Origin: Pseudomonadota bacterium
Lineage (GTDB): Bacteria > Pseudomonadota > Alphaproteobacteria > Parvibaculales > Parvibaculaceae
NCBI GenBank assembly: GCA_021780275.1
Contig: JAJXZC010000750.1
Coordinates: 1-5,578, forward strand
DNA length: 5,578 nucleotides
Reading direction: 5' to 3'
Below, piece after piece: positions 5,521 through 5,578 of this stretch; position 1 is the stretch's first letter; each line of letters starts with the position of its first letter. Both the position numbers and the translations under genes were made by a program. The notes below the pieces were generated by a model. It was not told where the DNA came from. It saw only the letters and a list, made by a program, of their open reading frames with translations, and ran no database searches.

Positions 5521-5562
5521 CGAATGCCTTTCGGACCCCTTGCATGGTCCGAAAGGCATTCG
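5521..5562. repeat. Perfect 17-bp inverted repeat downstream of the hydrolase gene
   Basis: CGAATGCCTTTCGGACC (5521-5537) and its exact complement (5546-5562) flank an 8-base loop CCTTGCAT. It begins 52 bases after the hydrolase stop. No T-run follows on the plus strand (AAGCGCC), nor on the minus strand, so it is not a standard intrinsic terminator, although such a stem could still end or stabilise the transcript. TTGACG (5517-5522) and TTGCAT (5540-5545) are 17 bases apart, so an operator over a promoter of a gene beyond the edge is another reading. Confidence 0.7.
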
Positions 5563-5578
5563 AAGCGCCATCCATGCG

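Overview
The window is GC-rich and densely coded, with Shine-Dalgarno-led genes. The protein styles (glutathione-dependent HCCA-isomerase-like protein, SDR with Phe in place of the catalytic Tyr, HSL-type esterase, TpsB outer-membrane transporter) point to a Gram-negative proteobacterium, most likely an alphaproteobacterium of the Parvibaculum or sphingomonad type. That placement is inference from style, not from a marker gene.

Left part (1-1702): a minus-strand remnant of a two-partner-secretion outer-membrane transporter (ShlB/FhaC/HecB family) runs off the left edge. Its recognisable homology stops abruptly near 531, inside the POTRA region, so the signal peptide and first POTRA domain are absent. 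Across a short spacer carrying a palindrome lies a plus-strand lipoprotein gene (780-1592). Its mature protein is a low-complexity Gly/Ser/Thr/Val/Ala/Leu chain with no basic or aromatic residues. It ends in degenerate repeats and is followed by a strong intrinsic terminator and two further hairpins.

Middle (1703-2018): a stretch with no convincing gene. It probably holds the leader and promoter of the next gene.

Right part (2019-5468): four plus-strand genes that look like one metabolic cluster. They are a conserved-looking soluble protein of unknown function (349 aa), a divergent SDR (248 aa), a 2-hydroxychromene-2-carboxylate isomerase-like DsbA/GST-kappa protein (202 aa, coupled to the SDR by a TGATG overlap), and an HSL-family alpha/beta hydrolase (303 aa). 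A good -35-like promoter overlaps the stop codon of the first gene, so the last three may also be expressed on their own. The set suggests processing of an ester-containing, possibly aromatic or polycyclic, substrate with a glutathione-assisted isomerisation step. The actual substrate cannot be read from the sequence. After the cluster, a perfect 17-bp inverted repeat lies close to the right edge.

No RNA genes, CRISPR arrays, IS elements or origins are visible. The best candidate for something undescribed is the four-gene cluster, with its unassigned first protein and its SDR lacking most of the usual catalytic residues.
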